A stretch of DNA of 64,000 nucleotides from NCBI GenBank assembly GCA_905478795.1, contig CAJQJX010000016.1, forward strand, positions 1 through 64,000, read 5' to 3'. The position numbers and the translations under genes were made by a program. The DNA is from an uncultured Flavobacteriales bacterium. GTDB lineage: Bacteria > Bacteroidota > Bacteroidia > Flavobacteriales_D > Sanyastnellaceae. Shown here in pieces: positions 61,524 through 64,000 of the stretch. The notes under the pieces were generated by a model, which saw nothing but the letters and a program-made list of their open reading frames with translations, had not been told where the DNA came from and made no database searches. Each line of letters starts with the position of its first letter. Within the stretch, counting starts at the first letter, position 1.

Positions 61524-64000
61524 TCAGTCTACAACAAGGTTCAAAGCGGTATTGAAACCGGCCCCTTGAAGCCTCAGTACATAGGTTCCCGCTGGCATTC
61601 GCAAACGGGGCAAAGTGACGGGCACATTGTTGCGCACCCTCCCCTTCCACAGCCGCTGACCGGTCATGTTGAACAGGACCATTTCGGCTTCACCAGGCAG
61701 CCCTTGAATCCGCACCTCATCCTTTGCGGGGTTTGGAACCAACCGGATCGAAGGCGCTGTTTGCTCCGCCACACCCGAGGCTCCCACCAAACTTCCAAAG
61801 GCTTGTATTTCCCACAACGAATGGCCCCAAGGTGTGCCCCGCTGAATGCCCACAACTCGGATGTACCTGGCGTCCACATTGGGGTAGAATGTGTCATTGC
61901 CACCGTCGCCCTCCAACTCGTGCACCAACGTGGTGTAGGTGCTGCCATCGAGGGACACCTCGAGTTTGTATTCGCTGCTGTACGCCGTCTCCCATGCGAG
62001 CAAGATTGACGTGAGGTTGTACACATTGAGCAAGTCAACGGTGATCGTCTGGGGGTCGTAGAAACCCGAGCTCCAACGCGTAGAAAAATTGCCATCTACA
62101 GCCTGTCCCGCCCCCAACTCGCTGGATTCTTGGGAGGTGGCTGTGGCCGGCTTTAAGTAGCACAAATTGGGCACCACCTCGGTGTCGGGATTCAATACAT
62201 CGACCGTGTGAACGAGCGAATTGTTGGTCTCCACCAACTCGCTCCAACTGTCGCCTCCATCGACCTGTGCCGTGACCACGAGGTCATCGGTGCCTTCCAC
62301 GACATAGTTGCTGACGCTGGCACATTGGAGGGTGGCACCACCACTCCATAGTGTGTCCAACAACGTCTCTGTCACCGCCATTTCCACCCCGTCAACAAGG
62401 AAGGACATGGACACCGCTTCGTCAGACATGATGTCCAAAGTGCCTTGGTTTTTCACCAAAGCGCAGAGCAGCAATGAATCGCCTGGAACAGGATAACGGG
62501 GGTAGCTGAATACCCTGGTCACCTCGAAGTCAGGAGCGGCGACACCTGAGGAGATTTGAAAGCCTGTGGAAAGTGAGAGGTCCGCTGAACTGGAGCCTGC
62601 CCGAACGACATACTGACCTGTGGCCACCTGGTAGCGATCGAGCCCTTCATCAAAATAAAACAACTCGTTGGCGCCCAATGTGAAGGTGACTGTTGCGGTC
62701 TCACCGGGCTCAAGGTGCACTTTTTCAAACCCTTTGAGCTCCTTTTCGGGCATCCACACTGGCGCCGCCTCGTTCTCTATGTACAACTGCACCACCTCTG
62801 CCCCAGCAACACTTCCAGTGTTGGAAACATCTACCGTCGCGGTAATCGGCTCACCCGCCGCATAGCTGTTGGCATCCAACTGCAAATTGGAGATTGAAAA
62901 CGAGGTGTAGCTCATCCCAAAGCCAAAGGGGAATTGCGGGGTAAGGCCCAACTCATCATAGTAGCGGTAGCCCCCGTTGTAATCGTCGGAGAAATCATCG
63001 TTCCAATCCGGCATTTGGGCGTCGTCCACCGGCATGGTCACGGGAAGCTTCCCGCTCGGGTTGAAGTCCCCATACAGCACATCGGCAATGGCATTGCCGC
63101 CTTCCATGCCCGGGTAAAAGGCGTAGAGGAACCCTTTCATGGCCCCAAGTGCTTGGGGCACGGCGCAGATTCCGCCGCTTTTCAAAACCACAATGACGTT
63201 TGGATTGACCTCTGCCAATTCTTGAATAAGCAACTGCTGTGTGAGCGGCAATTCAACAGAGCCCCCCGTGCGGTCCACAGGACCCTCCCCATAATTCTCG
63301 CCCTCCTGTGTTTGGTCCAATCCACCCACAAATACGACCACATCCGATGACATGGCCGCCTCTCGGGCCGCCTGAAAACCCATGGTATCGGTGCTGTTGA
63401 TTGCGCAACCCTGGGCAAAGTCAATCTGACCAGCAGGGATCTTGTTGAGCAGGCCCTGGTATGGCGTGACCGCATAAGGAGGGTCGACCCAGCTGCTGCC
63501 GAACCCATCCAATTGGGCCACGGTCGCACTCGGGCCCACCAAAGCCACAGTCTGGGTGCTGGACAATGGCAACACATCGCCTTCATTCTTCAACAGAACG
63601 ATGGCCTCCCGCCCGGCGTCCAGACACAGGCTTTGGTGCTCTGGCGTATTGGCATCTGTGACCGGATTGCCCAATGGAAGGTTGTCCATCATTCCCGTGA
63701 GGTATTTCACGCGCAACACACGGCGTATCGCCCTGTCCAAATCCGCATCGTCGATGTAACCGTTGACATAGTCATTGGTCAATTGCTCTTCATAGGCCGA
63801 AATGTCCACGTCCATTTCCAAATCACAACCTGCTTTAAGGGCCTTGCTCGCATCCCACACAGAGCCCCAGTCAGACACCACATAAAAGGGGAAGCCCCAT
63901 CGGTCCTTCAGGATGCCATTGAGCAGGTCATGGCTCTCCGCACACTTGTCTCCATTGACGAGGTTGTACGCGTTCATCACCGACATCGCTCCGGCATCCT
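61524..64000 (-). CDS. GH3 beta-glucosidase with CARDB-like, F5/8C and T9SS domains (5' end outside window)
   Basis: At least 824 residues are visible; the coding frame runs off the right end through DAGAMSVMNAYN, so the true start lies beyond 64000. The GH3 nucleophile Asp is in FYVVSDWGSVWD, and the second GH3 domain (about 160-370 in this window) and FnIII-like domain (about 390-470) follow. A CARDB-like domain (about 490-590), an F5/8 type C (discoidin) domain (about 605-730, WSSGFYDPQTITVDLL) and a sorting domain (RLVPNPAKDEVRIQGL) close it. It would release glucose from laminari-oligosaccharides, completing the pathway started by GH16 and GH5. Confidence 0.95.
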   Translation of the reverse strand, partial: DAGAMSVMNAYNLVNGDKCAESHDLLNGILKDRWGFPFYVVSDWGSVWDASKALKAGCDLEMDVDISAYEEQLTNDYVNGYIDDADLDRAIRRVLRVKYLTGMMDNLPLGNPVTDANTPEHQSLCLDAGREAIVLLKNEGDVLPLSSTQTVALVGPSATVAQLDGFGSSWVDPPYAVTPYQGLLNKIPAGQIDFAQGCAINSTDTMGFQAAREAAMSSDVVVFVGGLDQTQEGENYGEGPVDRTGGSVELPLTQQLLIQELAEVNPNVIVVLKSGGICAVPQALGAMKGFLYAFYPGMEGGNAIADVLYGDFNPSGKLPVTMPVDDAQMPDWNDDFSDDYNGGYRYYDELGLTPQFPFGFGMSYTSFSISNLQLDANSYAAGEPITATVDVSNTGSVAGAEVVQLYIENEAAPVWMPEKELKGFEKVHLEPGETATVTFTLGANELFYFDEGLDRYQVATGQYVVRAGSSSADLSLSTGFQISSGVAAPDFEVTRVFSYPRYPVPGDSLLLCALVKNQGTLDIMSDEAVSMSFLVDGVEMAVTETLLDTLWSGGATLQCASVSNYVVEGTDDLVVTAQVDGGDSWSELVETNNSLVHTVDVLNPDTEVVPNLCYLKPATATSQESSELGAGQAVDGNFSTRWSSGFYDPQTITVDLLNVYNLTSILLAWETAYSSEYKLEVSLDGSTYTTLVHELEGDGGNDTFYPNVDARYIRVVGIQRGTPWGHSLWEIQAFGSLVGASGVAEQTAPSIRLVPNPAKDEVRIQGLPGEAEMVLFNMTGQRLWKGRVRNNVPVTLPRLRMPAGTYVLRLQGAGFNTALNLVVD

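Overview
The window looks like chromosome of a marine-type, free-living member of the Bacteroidota (most likely Flavobacteriales-related) with GC-rich coding sequence. The evidence is a SusC/SusD pair, at least nine secreted proteins with C-terminal sorting domains of the type IX secretion system (YPNP-type motif near the C-terminus), Bacteroidota-style lipoproteins, Flavobacteriales-type cysteine repeats (GCTYPGACNYNP) and mostly weak Shine-Dalgarno sequences. There are no rRNA, tRNA, IS or CRISPR elements that I can see. Genes are tightly packed, with many 1-4 nt start/stop overlaps.

Layout: 1-2700 holds the end of a PhzF-like gene and a small surface-glycan group (methyltransferase, sulfotransferase-like protein, GT4 glycosyltransferase). 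2784-9037 runs from a delta-60 repeat secreted protein through phnA and a thioredoxin-like gene into a glycerol operon glpK-glpD-glpF. 9046-16500 has a GH2 beta-mannosidase-like lipoprotein, a cupredoxin/fasciclin protein with four nearly identical 411-420 bp repeats, and rmuC. 16676-23042 is a minus-strand run encoding AlkB alkane hydroxylase, a secreted subtilase, a TspO/beta-lactamase fusion, a nitroreductase and a MORN-type protein. 23164-34588 is rich in secreted proteins: an alpha/beta hydrolase, Asp-box (BNR) and Kazal proteins, a double esterase with internal dockerin-like repeats, and a PKD-like protein. 35006-36804 is a FabH/FabI-like pair. 36915-47588 holds a second cupredoxin/fasciclin protein, a GH13 enzyme, two overlapping multicopper-oxidase-like genes, an unknown calcium-loop protein and a penicillin-acylase-family Ntn hydrolase.

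47763-64000 is a polysaccharide utilization locus: SusC, SusD, a PKD surface glycan-binding lipoprotein, a secreted GH5 glucanase with two carbohydrate-binding modules, a GH16 laminarinase-like lipoprotein and, after a short housekeeping insert (CDGSH, YceI, Crp/Fnr, HI0933-type flavoprotein), a GH3 beta-glucosidase that runs off the right end. The enzyme set fits beta-1,3-glucan (laminarin). A 15-bp palindrome, GTGTNCTTTGNACAC, occurs upstream of susC (47673-47687) and again between the divergent GH5 and GH16 genes (57338-57352). It is the best candidate here for an undescribed regulatory element tying the locus together.

Other points of interest are the TspO/beta-lactamase fusion, the esterase-dockerin-esterase protein, the split copper-oxidase pair and the near-identical fasciclin repeats. 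All functions are read from sequence motifs alone; no database search was run.
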